Position numbers and translations under genes: made by a program
Notes under the pieces: model-generated
The model's input: only the letters and a program-made list of their open reading frames with translations
Database searches by the model: none
What the model was told of the DNA's origin: nothing
Origin: Mytilisepta virgata
Lineage: Eukaryota > Mollusca > Bivalvia > Mytilida > Mytilidae
Direction: 5' to 3'
Assembly (NCBI GenBank): GCA_028015205.1
Contig: CM051512.1
Span: 17,825,139 to 17,889,138, forward strand
Length of the DNA stretch: 64,000 bases
Shown here: one piece after another, positions 25,160-35,309 of the stretch
Layout: each line of letters begins with the position of its first letter
Position numbering within the stretch: the stretch's first letter is position 1

Positions 25160-26426
25160 AGATACCCACATAACTGCGAGTTTTATTTTTATTTTTCCCT
25201 GAAAAATTGAAACACACACCAAACTTTAACATCCAATAATGGTATTTTAGCAATAAACGGCAAATTATCGCTACACCAAAATACGGTATATATTTTTATA
25301 TGTATATAATAAAAAATCAAGTAGTTTAACAAATTTGTTTATGTACAGAAATGTATATAAAGAAATGATACAAAAATTCTATATAAAAATAAGTGGAAAT
25401 GGCAGTCTTTATTTTATCTTGTACGGTTTAAGATATATTTCAGATTTTCTGTTTCTACCATTTGTATGTAGTTACATGTTCATTGTTTTTGTATGTTTGT
25501 GTTTGCTTAACCTCTTGAGGTTTTTTTTTTATTATTATGCAATAAAGTATCTATAATAAAATCGCACATACATTGTAGTGCAAAAATCTGATAAAACAAA
25601 AGTTTGTAGGATTTTTATTACAGCTAGTCAGTAGTGAAATGGCGGTGTCGTGCTTATAAAAGGGAAAGGCTTGATATAGAAGCTCATGTTGTTTTCACAT
25701 TTAATATTTTGCTCGTTAGACAATGCATATTAATAAATTAAGTGACCTTTCCATTAGCAGAGAAAACCGTCAATAAAAGAAGATCAGTTAGAACAAATGT
25801 GTTTTTATTCTATATATTCTTTGTCATTTAAACCTTTTGGTGACATCAGAAAAAAAATTCTAAAAATGAGTCACCGAGACCACTAATCGACCACTTGTCT
25901 TACTAATAAACCACTTTGGATCTTTGTTTAATACATTTATTGCCTTTCTAAAGTTCAATATTATCAAAATTTACATACAAAGCAAAGATAACTATACATT
26001 AAGTATGGAAAATTTTACTGAGGTCAGAATATTTATCTTCAAGTTTAGCAAGCAACCAATTTATGTTTATGGGGGCTGGGATGAAATTTCAAATAAAAAG
26101 ACAGGACCAGGATTTTGTCAAAATAAAAAGCAAGGGTCGCTTTAAGTGTGAAAAAATGCAAGACCTGTGTCAATCAGGATTTTTTTTCTGGTTTAAATGA
26201 AAATAAAATTTTAGGCCGCGATAAAAACAATCCAGGAAAAAAATTCTGGGGGTGCATTTATCCGAATCCTAAATAATTACTGGAGTCTCGCCAGTATCGA
26301 AATATTATCAACCGAGCAGGTGTTACCCTCGGGACTAAGATTAAAACATAAAATCATCTGACAACTTGCAAACTCTATAAGATATTAAATTCTTTCAGTT
26401 TCGAATAAAAAATGTTGATACCAACG
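25160..26426. other. No gene seen
   Basis: AT-rich DNA holding the second copy of the direct repeat noted above (about 25858-25922). Open frames at 25335 and 25924 are hydrophobic or K/I-rich without a recognised domain. Confidence 0.45.
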
Positions 26427-26577
26427 AGGAACCAGAGTGAGTTATCTTTTCCTAACCAATGTAGGTAAGGGAGATAAATAAATTATCTCCCTTTTGTCCT
26501 GAGGCTAAAAGGGAGACAAATTTATTATCTCCCGTACCTACATTGGTTAGGAAAATATAACTCACTCTGGTTTCTCA
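26427..26577. repeat. Fold-back MITE with GGGAGATAA arms
   Basis: GAACCAGAGTGAGTTAT...CCTAACCAATGTAGG and GGGAGATAA on the left pair with TTATCTCCC, CCTACATTGGTTAGG and AACTCACTCTGGTTTC on the right. There is an inner GGGAGATAAATAAATTATCTCCC-type hairpin. Non-coding. Confidence 0.8.
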
Positions 26578-26737
26578 TTTTGATGCACAAGAGCATCAGT
26601 TGTGCTAGAGACCTAAAAAGTAAATTTTAATTATCAATTTCAGGGTATTATCGATATACTAGCAACTGAGCTTGTAATACCCTAGGGGACTTGGACTCAG
26701 TGATTGAAGAAATGCTATTAATTGAACTGGGGTCATT

Positions 26738-26743
26738 ATTATC
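26738..26743. other. Left target-site duplication, ATTATC
   Basis: ATTATC lies directly before the left end (AGTAGTATATGGGCAC) of the 15.1-kb palindromic element. The identical hexamer follows its right end at 41860-41865. A 6-bp duplication is the size described for Polinton/Maverick integration. Confidence 0.85.
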
Positions 26744-26794
26744 AGTAGTATATGGGCACAGTTCAGTTAGCATTTGAGGAGGAGCGAGGAGGAG

Positions 26795-27200
26795 CCGGAA
26801 GTGACGTCACCGGAACCGGAAATGACGTCACAGGAAGTGCCGTGACCGGAACCGGAAGTCACGTGACCGGAACCGGAAGTACCCGGAATTGATTTGCGCG
26901 CATGCGCAACCGGAAGTAGTTGATTTTCCCGCCATTTGTTGCTGGAAGTGACGTAAGTCACGTGCTAGGACCCGGATGTGTGGTTTGCGCATGTTCAGGA
27001 GGAACCGGAAGTGATTTGCGCGCATGCGCAACCGGAAATGACGTGTTTTCCCGCCATTTCTTTACGGAAGTGACGCAAGTCACAGACCCGGACGTGCCGT
27101 CTGCGCATGTCTAGGAACCGGAAGTACCCAGAAGTCATGCGCAACCGGAAGTGATGGGTTTTCGCGCCATTTGTTTACGGAAGTGACGTAAGTCACGGAC
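26795..27200. promoter_or_regulatory. Terminal transcription-factor motif array, left end
   Basis: GC-rich block with repeated consensus sites. ETS/GABP ACCGGAAGT occurs at 26851 and 26872 and elsewhere. CRE TGACGTCA lies at 26802-26809 and 26823-26830. E-box GTCACGTGAC is at 26858-26867. NRF1-type TGCGCGCATGCGCA lies at 26895-26908 and 27017-27030. E2F-type TTTTCCCGCC is at 26924-26933 and 27046-27055, and TTTTCGCGCC at 27139-27148. The order ETS-NRF1-ETS-E2F-ETS/CRE-like repeats about three times with a period of about 120 bp. These are known animal housekeeping and S-phase promoter motifs. A role as promoter or replication-linked enhancer is inference. Confidence 0.7.
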
Positions 27201-28139
27201 CAGGATGTGCCATGCTTGACCAGGTTGAATTATCTCCATTTTCCTGCACTTCTCGGTCGTCTCTGGCTCTTTCGTCGGTCTCTAGGGTCTGATACTCTCA
27301 CTGTTATGTCGAAGTCCGAGAGTATACGAAGTACACTATTGGATTATCTCCCCTTATCCCGCTCTTTTCATCTGCGGGTGATGTTTTCTGTGAGGACCAA
27401 AGGTAGGATTGGATTATCTCCCCTTATCCCGCTCTTTTCATTTGGGGGTATTTTCTGTGAGGACCAAAGGTAGGATTGGATTATGTCCCCTTACCTCCAA
27501 GTGATGCTTGTCACCAATGGAGTGGTGTCCTTAGCAACCGCCTTAGCAACGGCGGTCCATTTCTATGATGCACTTCGTTTCTCTTCTCTTGCTCTATCCC
27601 GCTCCTCGCTGCTCTTCTCTTGCTCCGTGCTGCTCATCGCTACTCAGGCTTGTTGCTGTTCGTCATCGCTGCTCTTCTCTTGCTCTTTGCTGCTCAACGC
27701 TGCTCTGCACTGTACTCAGACCTGAAAGCACCCTAAAGACAATCGTTTACCCTAACACTAGTACCACTTCAAATTCATAAGGGATTGAGCCAGATTGAAT
27801 TATCTCCCTTTTCCCGCTCTTCTCGGTCGTCTGGATCTTTGATTGAATTATCTCCCCTTATCCCGCTCTTTTCATCTGTGAGTGATGTTTTCTGTGAGGA
27901 CTAGGATTGGATTATGTCCCCTTACCTCAAGTTGATGCTTGTCACCGCTCAATGGAGGGGAGTCCTTAGCAACGGCGGTCTATTTCATTGCTCTATGCTT
28001 CGCTTCTCTTCGCTTGCTCTTCGCTGCTCCATGCTGCTCATCGCTAATAATGACTATATTCACCTGCTGATTTAAGATTCTTGGGGTTACTTGACGGTGT
28101 TTTCGCTGCTGCTTCCGCTCCTGCTGCTTGTTGGTGTTC
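27201..28139. other. Left arm, repeat-rich non-coding segment
   Basis: Contains repeated GGATTATCTCCCCTTATCCC blocks followed by CGCTCTTTTCAT (27340, 27412, 27847) and CTTGCTC/GCTGCTC motifs that foreshadow the 31-bp minisatellite. Frames of up to 88 codons exist on the plus strand but are repeat-derived. I see no gene. The mirror segment in the right arm is 40464-41402. Confidence 0.5.
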
Positions 28140-30370
28140 GTCTATGCTGCTCTTATCTTGTTCATCGCTGTTTTTCTCGTGCACTTTGCTGCTCATCGCT
28201 GTTTTTCTCTTGTTCTTTGTTGCTCATCACTGTTTTTCTCTTGCTCTTTACTGCTCATCACTGTTTTTCTCTTGTTCTTTACGGCTCATCACTGTTTTTC
28301 TCTTGCTCGTTACTACTTATCGCTGTTTTTCTCTTGGTTTTTGCAGCTCGTCGCTGTTTTTCTCTTGGTTTTTGTAGCTCGTGGCTGTTTTTCTCGTGCT
28401 CTTTGCTGCTCGTCGCTGTTTTTCTCTTGTTCTTTGTTGCTCATCACTGTTTTTCTCTTGCTATTTACTGCTCATCACTGTTTTTCTCTTGTTCTTTACT
28501 GGTCGTCACTGTTTTTCTCGTGCTGTTTACTGCTCATCGCTGGCTTTTCTCTCGCTCTTTGTTGATCATCACTGTTTTTCTCGTACTCTTTGCTGCTCAT
28601 CGCTGTTTTTCTCTTGTTCTTTGCTGCTCATCGCTGTTTTTCTCTTGTTCTTTACTGCTCATCACTGTTTTTCTCTTGTTCTTTACTGCTCATCACTGTT
28701 TTTCTCGTGCTCTTTGCTGCTCGTCGCTGTTTTTCTCTTGTTCTTTGCTGCTCATCGCTGTTTTTCTCTTGTTCTTTGTTGCTCATCACTGTTTTTCTCG
28801 TACTCTTTGCTGCTCATCGCTGTTTTTCTCTTGCTTGTTACTGCTTATCGCTGTTTTTCTCTTGGTTTTTGTAGCTCGTCACTGTTTTTCTCGTGCTCTT
28901 TGCTGCTCGTCGCTGTTTTTCTCTTGTTCTTTGCTGCTCATCGCTGTTTTTCTCTTGTTCTTTGTTGCTCATCACTGTTTTTCTCTTGTTCTTTACTGCT
29001 CGTCGCTGTTTTTCTCTTGCTCTTTACTGCTTATGGCTGTTTTTCTCTCGCTCTTTGTTGATCATCACTGTTTTTCTCGTACTCTTTGCTGCTCATCGCT
29101 GTTTTTCTCTTGTTCTTTGCTGCTCATCGCTGTTTTTCTCTTGTTCTTTACTGCTCATCACTGTTTTTCTCTTGTTCTTTACTGCTCGTCGCTGTTTTTC
29201 TCTCGTTCTTTACTGCTCATCGCTGTTTTTCTCTTGCTCTTTACTGCTTATGGCTGTTTTTCTCTCGCTCTTTGTTGATCATCACTGTTTTTCTCGTACT
29301 CTTTGCTGCTCATCACTGTTTTTCTCTTGCTCTTTACTGCTCATCACTGTTTTTCTCTTGTTCTTTACGTCTCATCGCTGTTTTTCTCTCGCTCGTTACT
29401 GCTCATCGCTGTTTTTCTCTCGTTCTTTACTGCTTATCGCTGTTTTTCTCTCGTTCTTTACTGCTTATGGCTGTTTTTCTCTTGCTCTTTACTGCTTATG
29501 GCTGTTTTTCTCTTGTTCTTTGCTGCTCATCGCTGTTTTTCTCTTGTTCTTTGCTGCTCGTCGCTGTTTTTCTCTTGTTCTTTGCTGCTCATCGCTGTTT
29601 TTCTCTTGTTCTTTGTTGCTCATCACTGTTTTTCTCTTGTTCTTTACTGCTCGTCGCTGTTTTTCTCTCGTTCTTTACTGCTCATCGCTGTTTTTCTCTT
29701 TCTCTTTACTGCTTATGGCTGTTTTTCTCTCGCTCTTTGTTGATCATCACTGTTTTTCTCGTACTCTTTGCTGCTCATCGCTGTTTTTCTCTTGTTCTTT
29801 GCTGCTCATCGCTGTTTTTCTCTTGTTCTTTACTGCTCATCACTGTTTTTCTCTTGTTCTTTACTGCTCGTCGCTGTTTTTCTCTTGTTCTTTACTGCTC
29901 GTCGCTGTTTTTCTCTCGTTCTTTACTGCTTATGGCTGTTTTTCTCTTGTTCTTTGTTGATCATCACTGTTTTTCTCGTACTCTTTGCTGCTCATCGCTG
30001 TTTTTCTCTCGTTCTTTGTTGCTCATCACTGTTTTTCTCTTGCTCTTTACTGCTCATCACTGTTTTTCTCTTGTTCTTTACTGCTCATCAATGTTTTTCT
30101 CTTGTTCTTTACTGGTCATCGCTGTTTTTCTCTCGTTCTTTACTGCTCATCGCTGTTTTTCTCTTGTTCTTTACGGCTCATCACTGTTTTTCTCTTGCTC
30201 GTTACTACTTATCAATGTTTTTCTCTTGGTTTTTGCAGCTCGTCGCTGTTTTTCTCTTGGTTTTTGTAGCTCGTGGCTGTTTTTCTCGTGCTCTTTGCTG
30301 CTCGTCGCTGTTTTTCTCTTGTTCTTTGTTGCTCATCACTGTTTTTCTCTTGTCCTTTGTTGTTCATCGC
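28140..30370. repeat. 31-bp minisatellite, left arm
   Basis: Tandem 31-bp units, beginning GCTGTTTTTCTCTTG and ending TTTGCTGCTCATC with variants (CGTC, TTATGG, GATCATC). There are roughly seventy units in this arm. Because 31 is not a multiple of three, all three plus frames cycle through the same 31-residue hydrophobic/Cys-Ser repeat and stay open for hundreds of codons. I regard these as a composition effect, not genes. Units are contiguous with no spacers. Confidence 0.9.
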
Positions 30371-30892
30371 TACTCCTTACCTTACTCGCGTGCTTATTTC
30401 GTTTTTTGGGGCTACTTGTCTCTGTTTTCGCTGCCACTACTGCTCCTGCTGCTTTTTGCTGTTCGTTATCGCTGCTCTTCTCTTGCTCATCGCTGTTTTT
30501 TCTCTTGCTCATCGCTGATCCTTTCTTGTTCTTTGCTGCTCATCCCTACTCAGGGCCTTACTCGTGTGCTCATTTCGCTCCTGCTGCTTGTTGCTGTTCG
30601 TCATCGCTGTTCGTCATCTCTGCTCTTCTCTTGCTCATCACTGCTCTTCTCTTGCTCTTTGCTGTTCATCGCTACACATGATCTTACTGGCGTGCTCATT
30701 TCAGTTTTTGGTGCTATTTGTCACTTTTAATCGCTGCTGCTGCTACTGCTGAAGGAATGTAGTTTACTGTTGATGATCGAAAGGCCACTCGGTACTCATG
30801 TTGTCGGTTTGAGTGCTAGATCAAGACTGATCGTGGTGATTGTATACTGGGATATTTATCGACGACCAACACAAATGAAACAGTTTCATATT

Positions 30893-31138
30893 TTATTTTA
30901 CAAAATCTACATCAGTCAATGTTTTAAGTTCTGGTTCTTTCTCTTCAAACAAAGGTATGATCTTCTTCAGTTCTTTCCATTCGAAGGTGTCCAAGCCGAT
31001 TCCTCTCTTTGTTGGACGATAGGTCCAGTCTCCCCGGGGTATAAAGTGCTTTCTTATCCAAATAGTGGGGTATGGGGATTTGACGGTGACGAATACATTG
31101 TCCCCAATGTGATATCTCCAGTCGACTAGTTCTTTATC
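30893..31138 (-). CDS. PC4-like domain 2 (left-arm copy)
   Basis: Mirror copy of 37279-37524. It continues the frame of the ORF at 31139-31408 after one TAG codon and ends at a TAA overlapping AATAAA. See the right-arm entry for the domain argument. Confidence 0.55.
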   Translation of the reverse strand, partial: DKELVDWRYHIGDNVFVTVKSPYPTIWIRKHFIPRGDWTYRPTKRGIGLDTFEWKELKKIIPLFEEKEPELKTLTDVDFVK

Positions 31139-31408
31139 CTATACTCTACCGATCAAATCATCCAGAACATCAGTAGTCTCGCATAAAGCTTTCCATTGTA
31201 TCAAAGATAAGCTCACTCCGGTCTTGGTGGGCACCGTTTCACTTTCCCAAAATCTGAGATCTACTCTTTTACTGCCATTCCATTCTGTCAGCTCTGCATA
31301 CGTTCCTCCACCAAGTAGTACTTTCAAAGGAATATCGGAAGCTGTCATGGCGTCTTGGACGATATCGCTCTCGGTCTGGTCTTTGGTTTTCTTTTCTTTA
31401 CGAGACAT
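31139..31408 (-). CDS. PC4-like domain 1 (left-arm copy)
   Basis: Identical mirror of the ORF at 37009-37278, transcribed outward towards the left end. A TATAAATAG box lies about 31-39 bp upstream of the ATG (31439-31447). See the right-arm copy for motifs. Confidence 0.65.
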   Translation of the reverse strand: MSRKEKKTKDQTESDIVQDAMTASDIPLKVLLGGGTYAELTEWNGSKRVDLRFWESETVPTKTGVSLSLIQWKALCETTDVLDDLIGRV

Positions 31409-31532
31409 GTCGGCTGACTGATTCTTCTTCTTGCTGGTCTATTTATATATATATTTGTAAAGATGGACTGGATTGGTTCTTATATTATGAAACGTGAAAC
31501 ATGATTGGCTATCTTTCAGACATCGTGATTGG

Positions 31533-31763
31533 TTAACTTCTCCCATTCCGATTGGTCGAAAATCTGGTATTTTCATTGGTCAATTCCAACCGTTTCGATA
31601 GATCAACACGATGGTACACTGTCCAAATATGCGGCGCCCAATCCGGAAACTGCTCACAATAGGTACGAGTAAACGCCGACAATACGACCAGTCTTCCTTG
31701 GTTCACCACACCGTCTTCGAACATGGCAGAGACGATTGTCTCGTATACTCGTAGGGGGTCCAT
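31533..31763 (-). CDS. Bcl-2-like BH1 protein (left-arm copy)
   Basis: Identical mirror of 36654-36884, with the same TATAAAA box (31798-31804) just upstream. See the right-arm entry. Confidence 0.5.
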   Translation of the reverse strand: MDPLRVYETIVSAMFEDGVVNQGRLVVLSAFTRTYCEQFPDWAPHIWTVYHRVDLSKRLELTNENTRFSTNRNGRS

Positions 31764-31963
31764 CGTACGAATGACTTCTCTGACTATCTTCACTTCCTTT
31801 TATACATTTATGACATGAGACTACTCTGCATTGACAAACTTGTAACTGTCTACATATATACATGTATATATAGTGTTGCCAGAAGATCCCGATACCGGGG
31901 TTTTGTATCTGAGGCACTGGCAGTCCACCCGGACAGAGGAAAATACCGACAATCGTGTTCAGG

Positions 31964-32278
31964 ATGAACGAGATTACATCCGCCACCTTTCCTGATATGG
32001 TTCGCCACACATTCAATCTACAAAATACGACCTTCAAGATCAACGTGTCGTTTGGATTTATACTGAGAAACGGAGAGACCGGAGAACTAAGATACTTCCA
32101 TTCCAGGACGGGGACGAATGTTCTCTGTCTCGATGATGTTAGATGGACATCAAAGATGGCTGCACCCATTCTCTTGCTTTTTGCTGCTCATCGCTGTTTT
32201 TCTCTTGCTCTGCTAATGATGACCTTACCTCATTTCAGTTTTGGGGCAACTTGTCGCTGTTTTCGCCGCTGTTGCTAG
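31964..32278 (+). CDS. SFGF-motif ORF (left-arm copy)
   Basis: Identical mirror of 36139-36453, reading towards the element centre and divergent from the Bcl-2-like ORF. See the right-arm entry. Confidence 0.4.
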   Translation: MNEITSATFPDMVRHTFNLQNTTFKINVSFGFILRNGETGELRYFHSRTGTNVLCLDDVRWTSKMAAPILLLFAAHRCFSLALLMMTLPHFSFGATCRCFRRCC

Positions 32279-32675
32279 TGGTGGTCGATTGTCGTTATTC
32301 AAAGATTGGATCTGTGCGAGAGCACCCTTAGATCCGGGTTATTTAAAAGTCCACTCTGCATTTATCCAGGCTTGCGACTGGCTATCATAAGATAGGCTGC
32401 ATTTATCCTGCTCAATTTTTTAAGGGCACTCTGCATTTGTCCAGGCTTGTGATAAACATATATAGGCTGCATTACCCTCCTTCCCTTTTTTTGTTATATT
32501 TTTTTCTGTTTTTCTTTGTAATATGTTCCAATTCCTCCGTCACATAGAGTCATTGCTGTCTCCAGCTGGAGGTGGGTCGTAGTCGTTCAATACACGGTTA
32601 AGCAGATATTTTCGTTTTTCTACGGCCTAATCACATGATTCTTTTGATTCGTAGTCTTCCTATTCTCTCCAGCGT

Positions 32676-33107
32676 TTAGCCGTTTTTCTTGATCTCTCTA
32701 TGTACGGGGTCTTTATTTTTGTCTTGATGCCAGGACACCAGTCCGAGGTAATGCTTTCGTATTTCGTCTCTGTATGAGTCAAACATGTCTCTATATGCTG
32801 CCAAGCGTGCCTTGTCTTCTTCCATTCCGGCTTCCACTACTTCGTTTACTGTCTGTGAGTATTCCGATTGATGTACTTGAAATGTTATGTTCAAAACGAC
32901 TTCCCATAGGGACTGTTCGCAAAGCTCTTCGGAGTCTTCGTTGGATCCATGGTCACTTCTTTGTTCCGATTCATCGTTATCGGCTTCTGTGGTGGTGTCT
33001 GAAGCTGAATCACTATAGTCTGTTGAATCCTCTTCAATACCATGTGCATTCTTTTTGTGTCGCACTAGGTTAAAGTTTTGCTTGGATTGGTATCCACAGG
33101 TATACAT
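32676..33107 (-). CDS. C2H2-like acidic ORF (left-arm copy)
   Basis: Identical mirror of 35310-35741. It starts directly after the stop codon of the zinc-ribbon ORF, in the same frame. Confidence 0.55.
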   Translation of the reverse strand: MYTCGYQSKQNFNLVRHKKNAHGIEEDSTDYSDSASDTTTEADNDESEQRSDHGSNEDSEELCEQSLWEVVLNITFQVHQSEYSQTVNEVVEAGMEEDKARLAAYRDMFDSYRDEIRKHYLGLVSWHQDKNKDPVHREIKKNG

Positions 33108-33566
33108 TTAAGACGTCTTTATTTCCTGGTAGTCGATAGCAGAATGAGTTCCGGTCGTCCTGCAAGTGCTTATATTAGATACAGGTTCCTCAGCGGCTTG
33201 TTGATTCATACACAAGCGTTTGGCAAAGTATTCGTTTCGACATTGTTGCAGTTCAGATTTCACTTTTCTGATGAGGTCTCTTTTAAGTCTTTTCCACTCG
33301 TTGTCAATCCTTCTACATCCCTTGCAGATATTCATGTTTTTGTAGAAGTCCGCAAAGCTCTTGTTCGTTTGACACTTTTTACATTTCTTGTTTGGATCCA
33401 CTTTGTTGGGTCCTCCACTTGTGTTATCCAGCCGTTTGGTTCTCTTCACTTTGGTTAGAAGTAATTTCCTTTTCCTTTGTGGTTTTGCTTTGGTGTTAGA
33501 AAGATCCACAGGTATTAAATATCTAGCAGGAACCACTAAATCAACGAGAGGCGTTTTCGATGCCAT
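33108..33566 (-). CDS. Zinc-ribbon ORF (left-arm copy)
   Basis: Identical mirror of 34851-35309. See the right-arm entry. Confidence 0.6.
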   Translation of the reverse strand: MASKTPLVDLVVPARYLIPVDLSNTKAKPQRKRKLLLTKVKRTKRLDNTSGGPNKVDPNKKCKKCQTNKSFADFYKNMNICKGCRRIDNEWKRLKRDLIRKVKSELQQCRNEYFAKRLCMNQQAAEEPVSNISTCRTTGTHSAIDYQEIKTS

Positions 33567-33779
33567 TGATACGTGTGTGTTGTTTGACGGTCTTCAAACA
33601 ACTGACGAAATTAAACAAAACCTCTGATTATATTTTCGTTAAAAGCTTTTCATTGGTGTCATAGAGACGAAGATTACCCCACACAGTTCGCTGTTCGTTG
33701 TTGCTATTGCTGCTGAGGAGGTGAAGGTGGGATTCTCACTGTTTCGTTATAAGTCACCTCTTAGTCTCGTTGATGTTAC

Positions 33780-33940
33780 GATGAACATCAAAGATGGCTG
33801 CCTCCATGTAACGCGGACCTGAAAGAGAGCACCCTTATGAAATAGAAGTTTTAGAGTCTTTCCGGACGGGAACGAATGTTCCCAGTCTCGTTGATGTTAC
33901 GATGGACATCAAAGATGGCTGCGCCCAAGTAACGCGGACC
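33780..33940. repeat. Repeated ~120-bp block near the centre, left arm
   Basis: GATGGACATCAAAGATGGCTGC-type sequence followed by an ACGCGGACCT...GAGCACCCT block occurs twice here, and a related copy lies near 32102-32165. The mirror copies are at 34477-34640 and 36253-36315. It is non-coding and is one reason the N-terminus of frames crossing it (for example 36248-36763) is doubtful. Confidence 0.6.
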
Positions 33941-34010
33941 TAAAAGGGAGCACCCTAATGAAACGAAAATTTCAGAGTATTTCCGGACGGAAACGAACGT
34001 TTACGGATTT

Positions 34011-34120
34011 CAGTCCTAACCATAACCCTAACTCCAGACCTAACCCTAACCCTAACTCGAGTCCTAACCCCAACTCTAATCCTAACCCTAACCCTAACCC
34101 TAACCGTAGTCCTGTCTCTA
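34011..34120. repeat. Telomere-like repeats flanking the centre, left side
   Basis: CCTAACCCTAA-type hexamers with variants such as TCCAGACC and TCGAGTCC. The inverse copy is at 34297-34406. They generate an Asn-Pro repeat frame on each strand that is not a gene. They resemble the degenerate tract at 24797-25150. Confidence 0.8.
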
Positions 34121-34160
34121 ACCCTTATCGTAGGTCTGTCTCGTACTCCTACTCTAACAA

Positions 34161-34256
34161 CTCATACCCCACGCCGGTGGTTCACTGGTGCAAGCGTGAC
34201 AAACATGAGGCAAACAGTCACGCTTGCTTAGGTGATCCAACGACGTGGGGTATGAG
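34161..34256. other. Centre of the palindrome, imperfect hairpin
   Basis: Perfect pairing stops at 34173/34244. A 16-nt patch on each side (34174-34189, 34228-34243) pairs only partly. Then an 11-bp stem (GCAAGCGTGAC, 34190-34200, with its complement 34217-34227) closes a 16-nt loop, AAACATGAGGCAAACA. The register is the same throughout (x+y=68417), so the element is formally one long hairpin whose arms differ most at the tip. Confidence 0.85.
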
Positions 34257-34850
34257 TTGTTAGAGTAGGAGTACGAGACAGACCTACGATAAGGGTTAGA
34301 GACAGGACTACGGTTAGGGTTAGGGTTAGGGTTAGGATTAGAGTTGGGGTTAGGACTCGAGTTAGGGTTAGGGTTAGGTCTGGAGTTAGGGTTATGGTTA
34401 GGACTGAAATCCGTAAACGTTCGTTTCCGTCCGGAAATACTCTGAAATTTTCGTTTCATTAGGGTGCTCCCTTTTAGGTCCGCGTTACTTGGGCGCAGCC
34501 ATCTTTGATGTCCATCGTAACATCAACGAGACTGGGAACATTCGTTCCCGTCCGGAAAGACTCTAAAACTTCTATTTCATAAGGGTGCTCTCTTTCAGGT
34601 CCGCGTTACATGGAGGCAGCCATCTTTGATGTTCATCGTAACATCAACGAGACTAAGAGGTGACTTATAACGAAACAGTGAGAATCCCACCTTCACCTCC
34701 TCAGCAGCAATAGCAACAACGAACAGCGAACTGTGTGGGGTAATCTTCGTCTCTATGACACCAATGAAAAGCTTTTAACGAAAATATAATCAGAGGTTTT
34801 GTTTAATTTCGTCAGTTGTTTGAAGACCGTCAAACAACACACACGTATCA

Positions 34851-35309
34851 ATGGCATCGAAAACGCCTCTCGTTGATTTAGTGGTTCCTGCTAGATATTT
34901 AATACCTGTGGATCTTTCTAACACCAAAGCAAAACCACAAAGGAAAAGGAAATTACTTCTAACCAAAGTGAAGAGAACCAAACGGCTGGATAACACAAGT
35001 GGAGGACCCAACAAAGTGGATCCAAACAAGAAATGTAAAAAGTGTCAAACGAACAAGAGCTTTGCGGACTTCTACAAAAACATGAATATCTGCAAGGGAT
35101 GTAGAAGGATTGACAACGAGTGGAAAAGACTTAAAAGAGACCTCATCAGAAAAGTGAAATCTGAACTGCAACAATGTCGAAACGAATACTTTGCCAAACG
35201 CTTGTGTATGAATCAACAAGCCGCTGAGGAACCTGTATCTAATATAAGCACTTGCAGGACGACCGGAACTCATTCTGCTATCGACTACCAGGAAATAAAG
35301 ACGTCTTAA
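34851..35309 (+). CDS. Zinc-ribbon ORF
   Basis: 152 codons. The N-terminal third is basic (KPQRKRKLLLTKVKRTKR). A C-x2-C-x15-C-x2-C cluster (CKKCQTNKSFADFYK ... CKGC, about residues 62-84) resembles the short zinc-ribbon motif that precedes HNH nuclease domains in some phage and large-virus proteins, but no HNH residues follow. After it comes a basic helix (EWKRLKRDLIRKVKSEL). The likely role is DNA or RNA binding; function unknown. A TATAAT-like run lies about 65 bp upstream. The TAA stop is followed immediately by the ATG of the next ORF in the same frame. Confidence 0.65.
   Translation: MASKTPLVDLVVPARYLIPVDLSNTKAKPQRKRKLLLTKVKRTKRLDNTSGGPNKVDPNKKCKKCQTNKSFADFYKNMNICKGCRRIDNEWKRLKRDLIRKVKSELQQCRNEYFAKRLCMNQQAAEEPVSNISTCRTTGTHSAIDYQEIKTS

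Noticed and set aside
28140..30370. CRISPR-like array of about 30-bp repeats
   Set aside because: Units are directly contiguous with no spacers, and the host is an animal genome.
28091..30730. Very long hydrophobic Cys/Ser/Phe/Leu-rich open frames (up to about 530 codons), mirrored at 37687-40512
   Set aside because: They run through the 31-bp minisatellite in all three frames at once. The lack of stops follows from the unit composition. No start, domain or single preferred frame.
33958..34459. Asn-Pro repeat frames at the centre of the palindrome
   Set aside because: They translate telomere-like CCCTAA repeats, and the two frames are the same sequence on opposite arms.
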